64,000 nucleotides of DNA from Epichloe hybrida (Eukaryota; Ascomycota; Sordariomycetes; Hypocreales; Clavicipitaceae): positions 2,480,001 through 2,544,000 of the forward strand of contig JAFEKR010000006.1 in NCBI GenBank assembly GCA_019022495.1, in the 5' to 3' direction. Made by a program: the position numbers and the translations under genes. The notes beneath the pieces are model-generated. The model was not told the DNA's origin and searched no databases. It worked only from the letters and a program-made list of their open reading frames with translations. Shown here piece by piece: positions 47,533 to 58,885 of the stretch (positions within the stretch are counted from its first letter, which is position 1; the number at the start of each line of letters is the position of its first letter).

Positions 47533-47945
47533 ATAAATTAAGCCTTTCTAAGAGTAAGCTTTTTTCTTAGCTTAAGCTAATATATAAAGAGATATATTAA
47601 TTAAAATATAAAAATAGTTAATAGAAAAATATATTAAAAAGATAAGAAAAAAAAGCTTATATATATTATATTAAAAAAGCCTTTAAAGAAAAGAATATAT
47701 ATATAAAAGTAAGAAAGCTTACTTTAATCTTATATTAAGTTTACTTATAATAATAATACTATATATTTACTAGTTAATATAATAATTAGTAATCTTAATA
47801 GCCTTAATACTAATTAGGGGGTATATTACCTAGTAATAAGTAATATAACTAATTATATATACTATATATATATAAATATATTAGGGAAACTAAAACTATA
47901 CCTTAAATAAATATATAATCTTAAAATAAGAAGTACATAAGGTTT
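47533..47945. other. AT-rich spacer, no gene seen
   Basis: Long A/T runs and TATATA stretches, no motif recognised. Contains AAGTAAGAAAGCTTACTTT, an imperfect palindrome. Confidence 0.5.
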
Positions 47946-48241
47946 TATTAGAATAAGTATAATATTAACAAGGCTACGTGCCTCTAATTAGCTAGGCGTG
48001 TTACATTGCGAACCTATATGTCTAGCCTAACTACGCTATAGTTAGCGTTAGTATATATAGCCTCTTTACTAATAACCCTAATTAAGGCCCCTTTTCCTAT
48101 AATAAATAGCGCACCCTCTTTACTTCTATTTAATCTCTCTTTTGCTTACAGAGGTAGACTAGAATATATAATAATTACGTGCACTTTAGTTTACCTTAAA
48201 AACCCTATATATAGGTTAATAGTATCCTATAGATACTAATA
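47946..48241 (+). repeat. Copia-D2 5' LTR
   Basis: 296 bp, TATTAGAATAAGTATAA ... GATACTAATA. Followed by CTAATTAGTAGTTATC, the primer-binding region shared with the other RDITQAY-type families. Confidence 0.9.
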
Positions 48242-48599
48242 CTAATTAGTAGTTATCTTTATAAATACTATAGATTAGTAAGGTTTATAGAAGAGGTATT
48301 AGTATAAAGGACTTACCTTATAAAAGAGAAAGTGTTACTCTAAGATACTAAATATACTAAGGAAGAAGTATATTCTAGCTCTCCTTTTACCTTAAGTAAC
48401 TATAACTAGCTTTATACTAAATCTAAGCTTATTATCTTAATTAAGGCCTAGTTAGTAACTAACTTAACCTATCTTTATTTATTTAATTAGCATGTCTATT
48501 ATGTAAATAAACCCTTAGAAGTATGTTTATTAAATAATTAAGGCCTAGTTAGTAACTAACCTAACTTATCCTTAATTATTTAATTAAACTTACTAAGGG

Positions 48600-50462
48600 G
48601 TAAAGATAATAGCTTTACTTATAATCCTTTAAACCTCTATAATTTCTCTATTTCCTATACCTCTTAATTTACTACTAATATTATAGTAAAACACTAAGAT
48701 TAACTAGAAGGATTTAAAACCTAAGATATTCCTTCTAATTATAAACATACCTCCCTTACTAGAGATATTAGAAAAGGAGTTAACCTATAAGTTATATTTT
48801 ACCTCCTTAACTATATCTCCCCTAATTTATACTAGTATATTATATAATAAGCACTAGAGAATAAGGAATTATTTAATCTTAAAGTAAATACTACCCCTAA
48901 AGAACTTATAGCTTAGATTCTTATTAAGAAAGTAACTTATAAATATAAGAACTTATACCTATAAACCCTATTTACTATCTTTAATAATAACTTTAGAGAA
49001 TAAAACTAAGAGATATTCTAAGTAGTAAATCCTAAAGCTATAAAGAGTCTTTAAGACTTTCTCTTCTTTAGTAGTCTTTACATAGACTTATAGAGTTACT
49101 ATAAGATAATAATCTTACTTAAAGATATTATTAACTATAATAAATTTTATAATTAGAAAAAAGAGGAAATATAGGAAGTTACTAGGAAGTATTCTCTCTT
49201 TAAGAGGTAAATAATAAAGAAAGACTTCTATAAAGACCTTCTCCCTATTAGTGTCCTTTCTTTTAGAGATTAAATAAATTAACTAATTACTTTATAATAT
49301 CCCTAATCCCCTTAGCTATTATAATTACTCCTATTCCCTTCCTAAATTCTATTATACTAATCCCTAAGTATGCTAAGTATAAGGTAAAGGTATAATAGTA
49401 AAGGTAATCCCCCTATTATAAGCCCTTAACTATAACCCTAGACCCCCCTTGCTTCCTCTCTTATAATAAGGTATTATAATCCCCCTTTATAGTCTAGAAC
49501 TATAGTACCCCTTCTATAAGATTTAATTATCCTTATTCCCCCTTAGGAAATAGGCTAACTCTTATTAAAGTAACTACTTAATCTTAATAAGTTTTATAAT
49601 AATAAGAGTATTAAGTATAGTGCTAAGGAGTATAATATTCTTAATATTAAGCTCTTAACCTATTAAAGGAAGTATAAGATACTAGGAATTATATAAGAAT
49701 AGTTAGGCTATAGTTTTAAGTTTATACTAAAAGGAAAACCTCTCTAATACTTCCTAGAGAACCTTTTAGGCTAAGGAGACCCCTAAGATCTCCTAACTCT
49801 TATCTATAGGATTAGGTAAAAGTTTAAGATAGATAATATATATTAGAAAAACTATTTATTATAGGGAAAGTTATAACTACTTATAATTATCTAAGAGAAC
49901 CCTAATAAGTTAAAGATTAAATACTTTAAAGACCTTATAATAAAGCTTTTAAATCTCTAAAGGGTAAATCCTTATAGATCCTAGTTAGAATTAGACCTCT
50001 GTAGTTAGATTCTAAATACCTATAAAGGAATCCTAGAATATAAGGCCTATATTATTAATTCTCCCGTTAACCTCTAACGCTTTTATAAACAAATAAGGAT
50101 ATTAATTAGTAAATCTAAAGCTTTAATTAATTAATAGTAGTTCCCTATAGAAGCTAGCACTAAGGAATACTTTTAGACTAACTATAGGTATAATAGGAAA
50201 GGCAAGGAAGCCTAACATAGTTAATCTATATTAAAGAGCAAGCCTAACCACTTAAAAAAGTGTTATATATATAGTAAAGAAGGTTATTAGTTAACTAAGC
50301 ACTTAGATAAGGACTAGAAGAAGGCATTCTAATACTTTAAGAATAATTCCCGCACGGACTTAATAGCTTCTTTATATAATACATTCCTAATATAGTATAA
50401 AGGCAATAATAATTCTAAATTAGCTAAAGATAATAATATTAACTAATACCTAATAGAACTCG
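48600..50462 (+). pseudogene. Copia-D2 gag relic, part 1
   Basis: Gag, the structural protein that packages element RNA. Reading TAA/TAG as the former Gln gives a long continuous protein with few other faults, ending in a zinc knuckle at 50250-50302 (KCYIYSKEGY, then KHLDKD). The second Cys reads Tyr, and one Cys is lost to a stop. The start is approximate. It includes the 654-bp part missing from Copia-D1. The left part up to 49557 is duplicated, inverted, in the right arm. Confidence 0.78.
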
Positions 50463-50478
50463 GTTTTAGTCAGAGCAT

Positions 50479-50635
50479 CACATTACATTACATTACATTA
50501 TGTAATATTTGTAATATAATGTAATTATTACACATTACATTACATTACACATTACATTACATTACATTACACCCCCCTTTCACACATTACATTACATTAC
50601 ATGTAATTATTTGTAATTAGATGTAATTATTTTTT
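50479..50635. repeat. CATTA pentanucleotide microsatellite, left subterminal
   Basis: Blocks of (CATTA)n broken by ATTATGTAATATTTGTAAT and a CCCCCCTTTCACA spacer. Some blocks are on the opposite strand, so they can pair with each other. Confidence 0.9.
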
Positions 50636-50639
50636 ATTT

Positions 50640-50809
50640 TTTAATATTTAGGTAAAGTAATTAGAAATTAATAGTAAGAAATAACTTAAATAATTAGAAA
50701 AGTATATATTAGGTTTCTTAAAATATAGATTAAGGTTAAATTACTATACTAATCTTAATTATAACTTATAAAACTAATAAAACTTACCTTTTAAGCTTAT
50801 TTCTTAGAA
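50640..50809. other. hAT-H2 AT-rich sequence before the minisatellite
   Basis: No motif beyond A/T-rich words; ATTTTTTATTTTTTAATATTT resembles the same place in hAT-H1 (about 20675-20695). Confidence 0.45.
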
Positions 50810-51960
50810 AAATATTAAAAACTTACTTTTAAGTATACTTATTTTAATAGAAAATTATATATATTTAAGTAAATAAGCTATAAAGAAGTAAGTACTATAA
50901 TTCATAAGGCTTACTTTAAACTTACTTTTAAGTATACTTTCTTTTTAATAAAAAATCATATATATCTAAGCAAATAAGCTATAAAGAAGTTAATATTATT
51001 ATTAGTAAGACCCACTTTAGACCCACTTTTATAAACACCTTCTTTTTAAGAGAAAATCATAAATATCTTAGCAAATAAGCTATTAAGAAGTTAATACTAT
51101 AATTAGTAAGACCCACTTTAGATCCACTTTTAAGTATACTTTCTTTTTAATAAAAAATCATATATATATAGCAAATAAGCTATTAAGAAGTTAATACTAT
51201 AATTAGTAAGACCCACTTTGGATTCACTTTTAAGTATACTTTCTTTTTAATAAAAAATCATATATATCTAAGCAAATAAGCTATAAAGAAGTTAATACTA
51301 TTATTAGTAAGACCTACTTTAGACCCACTTTTAAGTATACTATCTTTTTAAGAGAAAATCATAAATATCTTAGTAAATAAGCTATTAAGAAGTTTATACT
51401 ATAATTAGTAAGACCCACTTTAAATCCACTTTTAAGTATACTATCTTTTTAATAGAAAATCATATATATCTAAGTAAATAAGCTATAAAGAAGTTAATAC
51501 TATTATTAGTAAAACCCACTTTAGACCCACTTTTAAGTATACTATCTTTTTAAGAGAAAATCATAAATATCTTAGTAAATAAGCTATTAAGAAGTTTATA
51601 CTATAATTAGTAAGACCCACTTTAAATCCACTTTTAAGTATACTATCTTTTTAATAGAAAATCATATATATCTAAGTAAATAAGCTATAAAGAAGTTTAT
51701 ACTATAATTAGTAAGACCCACTTTAAATCCACTTTTAAGTATACTATCTTTTTAATAGAAAATCATATATATCTAAGTAAATAAGCTATAAAGAAGTTAA
51801 TACTATTATTAGTAAAACCTACTTTAGACTTACTTTTATATATACTTTCTTTTTAAAAAAAAATTATAGATATCTAAGCAAATAAGTTATACTATTTAGT
51901 AATACTTACTTTTAAACTTACTTTAGAAAATACCTCTTTTTTAAAAGAAATTATATATAA
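50810..51960. repeat. ~100-bp minisatellite, about 11 units, in hAT-H2
   Basis: The word CACTTTTAAGTATACT(T/A)TCTTTT recurs at about 51128, 51228, 51328, 51428, 51528, 51628 and 51728, that is every ~100 bp; degenerate units extend to both sides. Two unit types alternate in the centre, one with AAGAGAAAATCATAAATATC and one with AATAGAAAATCATATATATC. No coding sense. Confidence 0.88.
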
Positions 51961-52619
51961 CTAGGTAAATAAGCTATAAAAAAGTTAATTATATTATAAA
52001 TAAACCTTATTTTTATACTTAATTTTTATTTATACCTTAAATACACTATATTATTATTTTATAGCTTTAAATTCTTATAAACCTAAATAACTTACTAGCT
52101 TTTTAATTACCTTTACTAAAAAGAAATAAACTTTTATTTTTTAAAAGTATAATATTTATTTATTAATTCTAAATAAATAGATTTTATATTCTATTTTAAA
52201 TTAATTAACCTTAAATAATATAGGCTTCTTAAAGATTTTTATATTAGTCCTTAATATAATTATTTAGATTTATAATATATTATTTTATATTAAATTTAAA
52301 AGTATATATAGGGTATTATTTAGTAAAATAACTACTTAGGTTAAATAATATAATATTAAATCTTAGAAATTAGATTTATTAGTATTTTAAAATCTTATAA
52401 TATAACAAGAAATTCAAGGATTTCTATTATCCTCTTAAACCTATATAATATACCCTATACCCTAATATATAACTAATAATCTAAAACTAAGGAAACTTAA
52501 ATAATTTATAGTAAATAAACTAAAATAGTAATTGAATTAATGCTAATATTAACTTAATAAAGAAAAATCTATATAATATTATAAGATCTTAATATACCCC
52601 ACTTTTATTTTCCCCTAAC
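51961..52619. other. hAT-H2 AT-rich body, no gene seen
   Basis: AT-rich, without motif. Its last 50 bp (AAGATCTTAATATACCCCAC..., CCCCTAACA) match the right part of hAT-H1. Confidence 0.5.
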
Positions 52620-52757
52620 ATTATATTTGTAATGTTTGTAATGTAATGTAATGTAATATGTAATAATTACACATTATATTACATTACATTACATTACATT
52701 ACATTACACATTACATCCAAACCCTAAATATTACATTATATTACATTATATTACATG
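52620..52757. repeat. TAATG/CATTA microsatellite, right subterminal
   Basis: (GTAAT)n followed by (CATTA)n, the mirror of the block at 50479-50635. Together they let the two ends of the transposon form long hairpins. Confidence 0.9.
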
Positions 52758-52762
52758 CTCTA

Positions 52763-53150
52763 GTTTTAGTAAAGAAAATAATAATAGCTAAGTGCCTATA
52801 AGCTTCTTTACATATAGGACCACCTATAATAGCTAAGTAACCACTGAGATTCTTACTAGTTATATAATGATTTATACTCTAGCTAAGAAGGATTTATTTA
52901 ATCTTTAGGAACTAAATAAGGCACTAAGTATATTTATACTTAAAGGATAATATTTATCTAGAACCTTTAAAGGTATTATAGTTAATATAGGTGCTATAGG
53001 ATATTTATTAGTAGGCTACCCTTAATTCTTAGCTTTATAAAGTGTAATACTAACTATTACACTTAATAGGTTAAATACTAGGAAAGTAAAGATTAAATTT
53101 AGCCCTAGAGAGCTAATTAAGGCACTTAGATTAATTAAAGTGCTAACTCT
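52763..53150 (+). pseudogene. Copia-D2 gag end and protease relic, part 2
   Basis: Resumes gag after the GTTTTAGT duplication. The protease block FKGIIVNIGAIGYLLVGYP at about 52968-53024 has N-I-G for the expected D-T-G, so the catalytic Asp is lost. The same block occurs in Copia-A1 (23712) and Copia-C1 (41255). It ends where Copia-B2 is inserted. Confidence 0.75.
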
Positions 53151-53694
53151 TATTAAAATATAGGGAGCTAGTTGCTAGCTAGCAACAGCTATACGGGTGC
53201 AAGCTCTACGGTCAGGGACCAATAGGGCTGCAACATTGAATCAATTAACGTAATAGAACGGAAGGTTATGGCAGTTATTAACTAATAGAATTCAATTTAG
53301 ATTACTTTTATAATATCTTATAAAGCAATAGAATTGATTTTAGATACGTTATACAGGCAATGTAGCTGTTATTAGTTAAGAGGACTAGCTATCTAGCTAG
53401 TTAAAAAGATCTTCTTTCTCTTATAGACTTACTGACCGTATTAGTGGATCTAGGCTACTAACGGGGTCTTACGGGCTACTTTTGATTTTCCGCAAAATTC
53501 ATTTGTATGCAAAAACCAAAAAATTAACTCACCACTATACTAGCTAGCAACCTATATACACTAACTTTTAGTCTAAAAAATAACCTTATATAAAGAGAAA
53601 GCCCTATCTTTAAGCTTTAATTTACTATATATAAAACTTTTATATAACCTCTAGATAAAGAGAAAATCATTATCAAAGATAGCTATAGGGTAAG

Positions 53695-53737
53695 TTATAT
53701 ATAGGGTAACCTGCTTACGTCACCCTAGCTTACGTCA
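53695..53737 (-). promoter_or_regulatory. Putative LTR promoter: two TGACGTAA boxes and TATA
   Basis: On the minus strand GTGACGTAAGC occurs twice 15 bp apart (53730-53737, 53715-53722), followed by TATATATAA (53703-53695). TGACGTAA resembles CRE/ATF-type bZIP sites. A promoter role inside the LTR is inference; in the RIP-changed copies (14630, 38216) the boxes are partly destroyed. Confidence 0.35.
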
Positions 53738-53821
53738 CCCTAGCTTACCTAATTACTAGTGGTGTGGTTATAGCTACACTTGTAGCTATAACGTAATTAA
53801 CTAATTAGTTATCCACACGGT

Positions 53822-53895
53822 TAGTCGCAGCTGTTAACAGCTGCAACGCAGCTATTGATAGCTGCCCTCGTGACCGTTAATAGCTGCAGTGTAGC
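53822..53895 (-). repeat. Cluster of short palindromes in the Copia-B LTR
   Basis: CGCAGCTGTTAACAGCTGC, GCAGCTATTGATAGCTGC and a third degenerate unit lie in a row; each can fold on itself. Copy number differs between B LTRs (one fewer at 14505-14545). Confidence 0.75.
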
Positions 53896-54031
53896 TGTCA
53901 GACTTGTAAAGCAAGCTAGTAATAAGAAGGTTTTTTAACTAGAAAAGGGCTAAAAATAGGTCTTATTTTTAACACCCCCTTTACAAAAGAATTACATTTA
54001 AAGCAATTAGAAGTGTACAAAGAGACTATAG

Positions 54032-55344
54032 CCTATTTCCTAAGGGGGAATAAGGATAATTAAATCTTATAGAAGGGGTACTATAGTTCTAGACTATAAA
54101 GGGGGATTATAATACCTTATTATAAGAGAGGAAGCAAGGGGGGTCTAGGGTTATAGTTAAGGGCTTATAATAGGGGGATTACCTTTACTATTATACCTTT
54201 ACCTTATACTTAGCATACTTAGGGATTAGTATAATAGAATTTAGGAAGGGAATAGGAGTAATTATAATAGCTAAGGGGATTAGGGATATTATAAAGTAAT
54301 TAGTTAATTTATTTAATCTCTAAAAGAAAGGACACTAATAGGGAGAAGGTCTTTATAGAAGTCTTTCTTTATTATTTACCTCTTAAAGAGAGAATACTTC
54401 CTAGTAACTTCCTATATTTCCTCTTTTTTCTAATTATAAAATTTATTATAGTTAATAATATCTTTAAGTAAGATTATTATCTTATAGTAACTCTATAAGT
54501 CTATGTAAAGACTACTAAAGAAGAGAAAGTCTTAAAGACTCTTTATAGCTTTAGGATTTACTACTTAGAATATCTCTTAGTTTTATTCTCTAAAGTTATT
54601 ATTAAAGATAGTAAATAGGGTTTATAGGTATAAGTTCTTATATTTATAAGTTACTTTCTTAATAAGAATCTAAGCTATAAGTTCTTTAGGGGTAGTATTT
54701 ACTTTAAGATTAAATAATTCCTTATTCTCTAGTGCTTATTATATAATATACTAGTATAAATTAGGGGAGATATAGTTAAGGAGGTAAAATATAACTTATA
54801 GGTTAACTCCTTTTCTAATATCTCTAGTAAGGGAGGTATGTTTATAATTAGAAGGAATATCTTAGGTTTTAAATCCTTCTAGTTAATCTTAGTGTTTTAC
54901 TATAATATTAGTAGTAAATTAAGAGGTATAGGAAATAGAGAAATTATAGAGGTTTAAAGGATTATAAGTAAAGCTATTATCTTTACCCCTTAGTAAGTTT
55001 AATTAAATAATTAAGGATAAGTTAGGTTAGTTACTAACTAGGCCTTAATTATTTAATAAACATACTTCTAAGGGTTTATTTACATAATAGACATGCTAAT
55101 TAAATAAATAAAGATAGGTTAAGTTAGTTACTAACTAGGCCTTAATTAAGATAATAAGCTTAGATTTAGTATAAAGCTAGTTATAGTTACTTAAGGTAAA
55201 AGGAGAGCTAGAATATACTTCTTCCTTAGTATATTTAGTATCTTAGAGTAACACTTTCTCTTTTATAAGGTAAGTCCTTTATACTAATACCTCTTCTATA
55301 AACCTTACTAATCTATAGTATTTATAAAGATAACTACTAATTAG
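54032..55344 (-). pseudogene. Inverted copy of Copia-D2 gag and leader
   Basis: Mirror of 48242-49554, with the same stops. Gag is cut at the junction, so it lacks the zinc knuckle. Confidence 0.88.
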
Positions 55345-55640
55345 TATTAGTATCTATAGGATACTATTAACCTATATATAGGGTTTTTAAGGTAAACTAA
55401 AGTGCACGTAATTATTATATATTCTAGTCTACCTCTGTAAGCAAAAGAGAGATTAAATAGAAGTAAAGAGGGTGCGCTATTTATTATAGGAAAAGGGGCC
55501 TTAATTAGGGTTATTAGTAAAGAGGCTATATATACTAACGCTAACTATAGCGTAGTTAGGCTAGACATATAGGTTCGCAATGTAACACGCCTAGCTAATT
55601 AGAGGCACGTAGCCTTGTTAATATTATACTTATTCTAATA
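55345..55640 (-). repeat. Inverted copy of Copia-D2 5' LTR
   Basis: Mirror of 47946-48241, 296 bp. Confidence 0.9.
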
Positions 55641-56053
55641 AAACCTTATGTACTTCTTATTTTAAGATTATATATTTATTTAAGGTATAGTTTTAGTTTC
55701 CCTAATATATTTATATATATATAGTATATATAATTAGTTATATTACTTATTACTAGGTAATATACCCCCTAATTAGTATTAAGGCTATTAAGATTACTAA
55801 TTATTATATTAACTAGTAAATATATAGTATTATTATTATAAGTAAACTTAATATAAGATTAAAGTAAGCTTTCTTACTTTTATATATATATTCTTTTCTT
55901 TAAAGGCTTTTTTAATATAATATATATAAGCTTTTTTTTCTTATCTTTTTAATATATTTTTCTATTAACTATTTTTATATTTTAATTAATATATCTCTTT
56001 ATATATTAGCTTAAGCTAAGAAAAAAGCTTACTCTTAGAAAGGCTTAATTTAT
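55641..56053. other. Inverted copy of AT-rich spacer
   Basis: Mirror of 47533-47945; no gene seen. Confidence 0.6.
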
Positions 56054-56530
56054 TAAGTATTACTATTCGGAGCTATGTTTTCTTGCTACTTAGCGCTATA
56101 CCTATATAAGGATTTATCCTAGCTATATTTAGTTAGCTAGCTTAATTACTATACCCTCCCGTAGAAAACATATATAATATTATAAAATCTAACCCCGCAC
56201 TTTAAATTATATTATAATAACAGTAGATTTTTTAATTAAACACATATAAGGCTTATAAATTCGCTTAAAAACATGATTTCTAGTGTTTTCTTTAATTATA
56301 AACACTTTAGCTAGCCTAACTAATTATTCTAACCTCTTCTAACCTCTTTAACTATCTATACTAGCTACCTAAAGGTATAGTAAGTAAAGGTAATAGGCCT
56401 AACTATTTTTTTTACTAGGGAGTGTTATATAAATTTAGTAGTAAGGCATAGGATATAGGATATAGCTATATTATATTATAGGTATAGCGCTAAGTAGTAA
56501 GAAAATATAGCTCTAAATAGTAATGCTTTA
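56054..56530. mobile_element. Inverted copy of MITE-M
   Basis: Mirror of 47056-47532, with both terminal inverted repeats kept. Confidence 0.75.
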
Positions 56531-56546
56531 ATTTATTATAGACTAG

Positions 56547-56961
56547 TATAAGAATAAAGGGATAGCTAGGCAAGAGGTATAGGGGTACTTATATATTAAC
56601 TAAAGCTTACTAGGTCTAAGTATATTAGGTATATAAGTTACTAGCTTATAGCTAGTAACTTACTTATATTATATAAACTTAGCCTTAGGGTATAGTATAC
56701 TTACCTAGTAGTATACTAGCATACTATATTAAAAGTAAGGCCTTATAATTACCCCCTTATTTTTAGCTAGGCTTCTAAATAGCCTTAGCCCTTTAGTAAG
56801 TACTATATAGCTATTTACTAAGTAATAGCTATACTAAAATAATAATAAATAATATTAGTAGTTAAGTATAAATTTACCTATAACTCTTTATTATATTACT
56901 AACTTTTCCCTTTCTTATATACTATAAACTTTTCCTAAACACTATTTTCTTATATTATTAG
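56547..56961 (-). repeat. Inverted copy of Gypsy-E2 solo LTR
   Basis: Mirror of 46625-47039. Confidence 0.85.
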
Positions 56962-57192
56962 TATTAGAATAAAGGTGATATTAATCGCGCGTTATAGCCG
57001 TAATTACCTAGCAAAAGCTTAGGCCACGCGCGCCCCATATATAACCTATAACCTAGCCTGTTAATTAGCTAGGAAATATAGGGCTATAAACGTGTAACCC
57101 CCTTTTCCCTTCTTAATTATAGCTACTAGCCTTTAACTTCTTTTTTTATATATATAGAAAATATAGCCTAGAATAGATAATTAATAATAATA
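56962..57192 (+). repeat. Inverted copy of the Copia-A LTR main fragment
   Basis: Mirror of 46394-46624; now reads TATTAGAATAAAGGTGATA on the plus strand. Confidence 0.82.
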
Positions 57193-57196
57193 CTAT

Positions 57197-57493
57197 TATT
57201 AAAATAAGTATAATATTAACAAGGCTACGCGCCTCTAATTAGCTAGGCGCGTTGTATTATAGACCCACATGTCTAGCCTAATCGCGCTATGATTAGCATT
57301 AGCATATATAGCCTCTTTGCTAATAACCCTAATTAAGGCCCCTTTTTCCTATAATAAATAGCATACTCTCTTTACTTCTATTAAATCCCTTTTTTATTTA
57401 CTTTAATAAACTAGAATATATAATAATTATATATACTTTAGTTTACCCTAAAAACCTTATATATAAGTTACTAGTATTCTATAAATACTAATA
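57197..57493 (+). repeat. Inverted copy of Copia-D1 5' LTR
   Basis: Mirror of 46093-46389, 297 bp. Confidence 0.9.
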
Positions 57494-58003
57494 CTAATTA
57501 GTAGTTATCTTTATAAATACTATAAATTAGTAAGGTTTATAGAAAAGGTATTAGTATTAAGGACTTACCTTATAAAAGAGAAAGTACTACTTTAAAATAC
57601 TAAATATACTAAGGAAAAAGTATATTCTAGCTCTTCTTTTACCTTAAGTAACTATAACTAGCTTTATACTAAATCTAAGCTTATTAACTTAATTAAAACC
57701 TAGTTAGTAACTAACCTAACCTATTTTTATTTATTTAATTAGTATATCTATTATATAAATAAACCCTTAGAAGCATGTTTATTAAATAATTAAGGCCTAG
57801 TTAGTAACTAACCTAACCTATCCTTAATTATTTAATTAAACTTACTAAGGGGTAAAGATAATAGCTTTACTTATAATCCTTTAGACCTTTATAAGTTCTT
57901 TATTTCCCTTACTTTCTTATTTACTACTAATATTATAGTAAAATATTAAGATTAACTAAAGGGATTTAGAACTTAAGATATTCCCTCTAATTATAAATAT
58001 ACC
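57494..58003 (+). pseudogene. Inverted copy of Copia-D1 leader and early gag
   Basis: Mirror of 45583-46092, with the same truncation by Copia-B. Confidence 0.8.
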
Positions 58004-58454
58004 TATTAAAATATAGGGAGCTAGTTACTAGCTAGTAATAGCTATATAGGTGTAAGCTCTATAGTTAGGGACTAATAGGGCTGTAACGTTAAATTAATTA
58101 ATATAACATAATAGAAGGTTATAGTAGTTATTAACTAATAGAATATAATTTAGATTACTTTTATAATATCTTATAGAGTAATAGAATTAATTTTAGATAT
58201 ATTATATAGGTAATATAGCTATTATTAGTTAAGAGGACTAGCTATCTAGCTAGTTAAAAAGATCTTCTTTCTCTTATAGACTTACTAACTATATTAGTAA
58301 ATCCAGGCTGCTAATAGGGTCTTATAGGCTACTTTTAATTTTCCGCAAAATTTATTTATATATAAAAACCAAAAAATTAACTCACTACTATACTAGCTAG
58401 TAACCTATATATACTAACTTTTAGTCTAAAAAATAACCTTATATAAAAAGAAAG
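58004..58454 (-). repeat. Inverted copy of Copia-B1 3' LTR piece 3
   Basis: Mirror of 45132-45582. Confidence 0.9.
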
Positions 58455-58459
58455 CCTTA

Positions 58460-58715
58460 TATTAGATACACTAAGGTCCTGCGTAGGTAATAAATCCCGT
58501 ATAAATTAAAGTTAATAATAGATAGATAGATAGCTAGAAGAAGAGAGAAGAGAGGGAAAGTCTAGATGCTAGAAAAGTAGGCAAAATCTATATATAGGGC
58601 ATAAAAGGGGGTGGCGAATTAATGCAGCTAATCGCATTACGTACATTGCGCTAGACTTATAATTAGTCTAGTGTTTGGCTATAATTAAACTAATAAAAAT
58701 CCAAAGGAATTAACA
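58460..58715 (-). repeat. Inverted copy of Copia-C1 3' LTR
   Basis: Mirror of 44871-45126, 256 bp; preceded by the target duplication at 58455-58459. Confidence 0.92.
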
Positions 58716-58885
58716 CTAGTAATCTCTCTTTTTCCTTTATAGCTAAAGAGCTTAAAAACGTAATAAAAATTAGATTAAAGGAAAGTGTACACTAGTGAAT
58801 CCCTTAATAGGAATCCGCTACTCTAATTAGCTATTATAACATTGGTTAATTAAATTAATCCGTTAGTCCTTGCCTAAGTTCCTAT

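Larger units (their letters stand above)
39586..49557 (+). repeat. Giant inverted repeat, left arm (9,972 bp visible)
   Basis: Every position x in 39586-49557 pairs with 103586-x on the right. The offset is the same at 39586, 45126, 47946 and 49554, so there is no net indel. Six compared stretches (39586-39790, 44700-45145, 46083-46250, 48185-48240, 48620-48755, 49240-49557) are identical. It contains most of Copia-C1, the end of Copia-B1, the 5' part of Copia-D1, the Copia-A and Gypsy-E2 LTRs, MITE-M and the 5' part of Copia-D2. Confidence 0.93.
50471..52762. mobile_element. hAT-H2: non-autonomous hAT-like transposon with minisatellite core
   Basis: Ends CAGAGCAT (50471) and ATGCTCTA (52762; expected G, RIP-type change) are inverted repeats. 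The 8-bp target duplication GTTTTAGT (50463-50470 and 52763-52770) is perfect and interrupts Copia-D2 gag. This size and the CAG-type terminus fit the hAT superfamily. 2,292 bp without coding potential, mostly short repeats. Same family as hAT-H1. Confidence 0.85.
47946..53150 (+). mobile_element. Copia-D2: 5' half of a Ty1/copia element, interrupted by hAT-H2
   Basis: Plus-strand 5' LTR, leader, gag and the beginning of protease. The gag is split at 50470/52763 by hAT-H2. The element then stops at 53150 where Copia-B2 begins. Its remaining pol and 3' LTR are not in the window; the sequence after B2 is instead an inverted copy of D2 itself. About 2.9 kb of D2 sequence is left. Confidence 0.85.
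53151..53974 (-). repeat. Copia-B2 3' LTR, intact 824 bp
   Basis: Reference copy for the B family. Its length equals the sum of the three Copia-B1 3' LTR pieces. Confidence 0.93.
53151..54031 (-). mobile_element. Copia-B2: 3' LTR and 57 bp of interior, truncated at the inverted-repeat junction
   Basis: Minus strand. The intact 824-bp LTR occupies 53151-53974. The polypurine tract and the last bases of the B interior (compare 20322-20378) follow to about 54031. There the sequence jumps to inverted Copia-D2. This copy is the least RIP-damaged B LTR (GCAGCTGTTAACAGCTGC, TTACGTCA kept). Confidence 0.88.

Noticed and set aside
50479..50635. Telomere or interstitial telomeric repeats
   Set aside because: The unit is CATTA, not TTAGGG or a related form, and it occurs on both strands just inside transposon ends with an 8-bp target duplication.
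50810..51960. CRISPR array
   Set aside because: Units are about 100 bp, repeat throughout without unique spacers, and lie inside a eukaryotic transposon.
49558..54028. Simple fold-back chimera of a long read as the cause of the inverted repeat
   Set aside because: Not excluded, but less likely. There is a 4.5-kb asymmetric spacer containing complete unique elements, and the inner junction has microhomology between two unrelated elements. Raw reads must decide.
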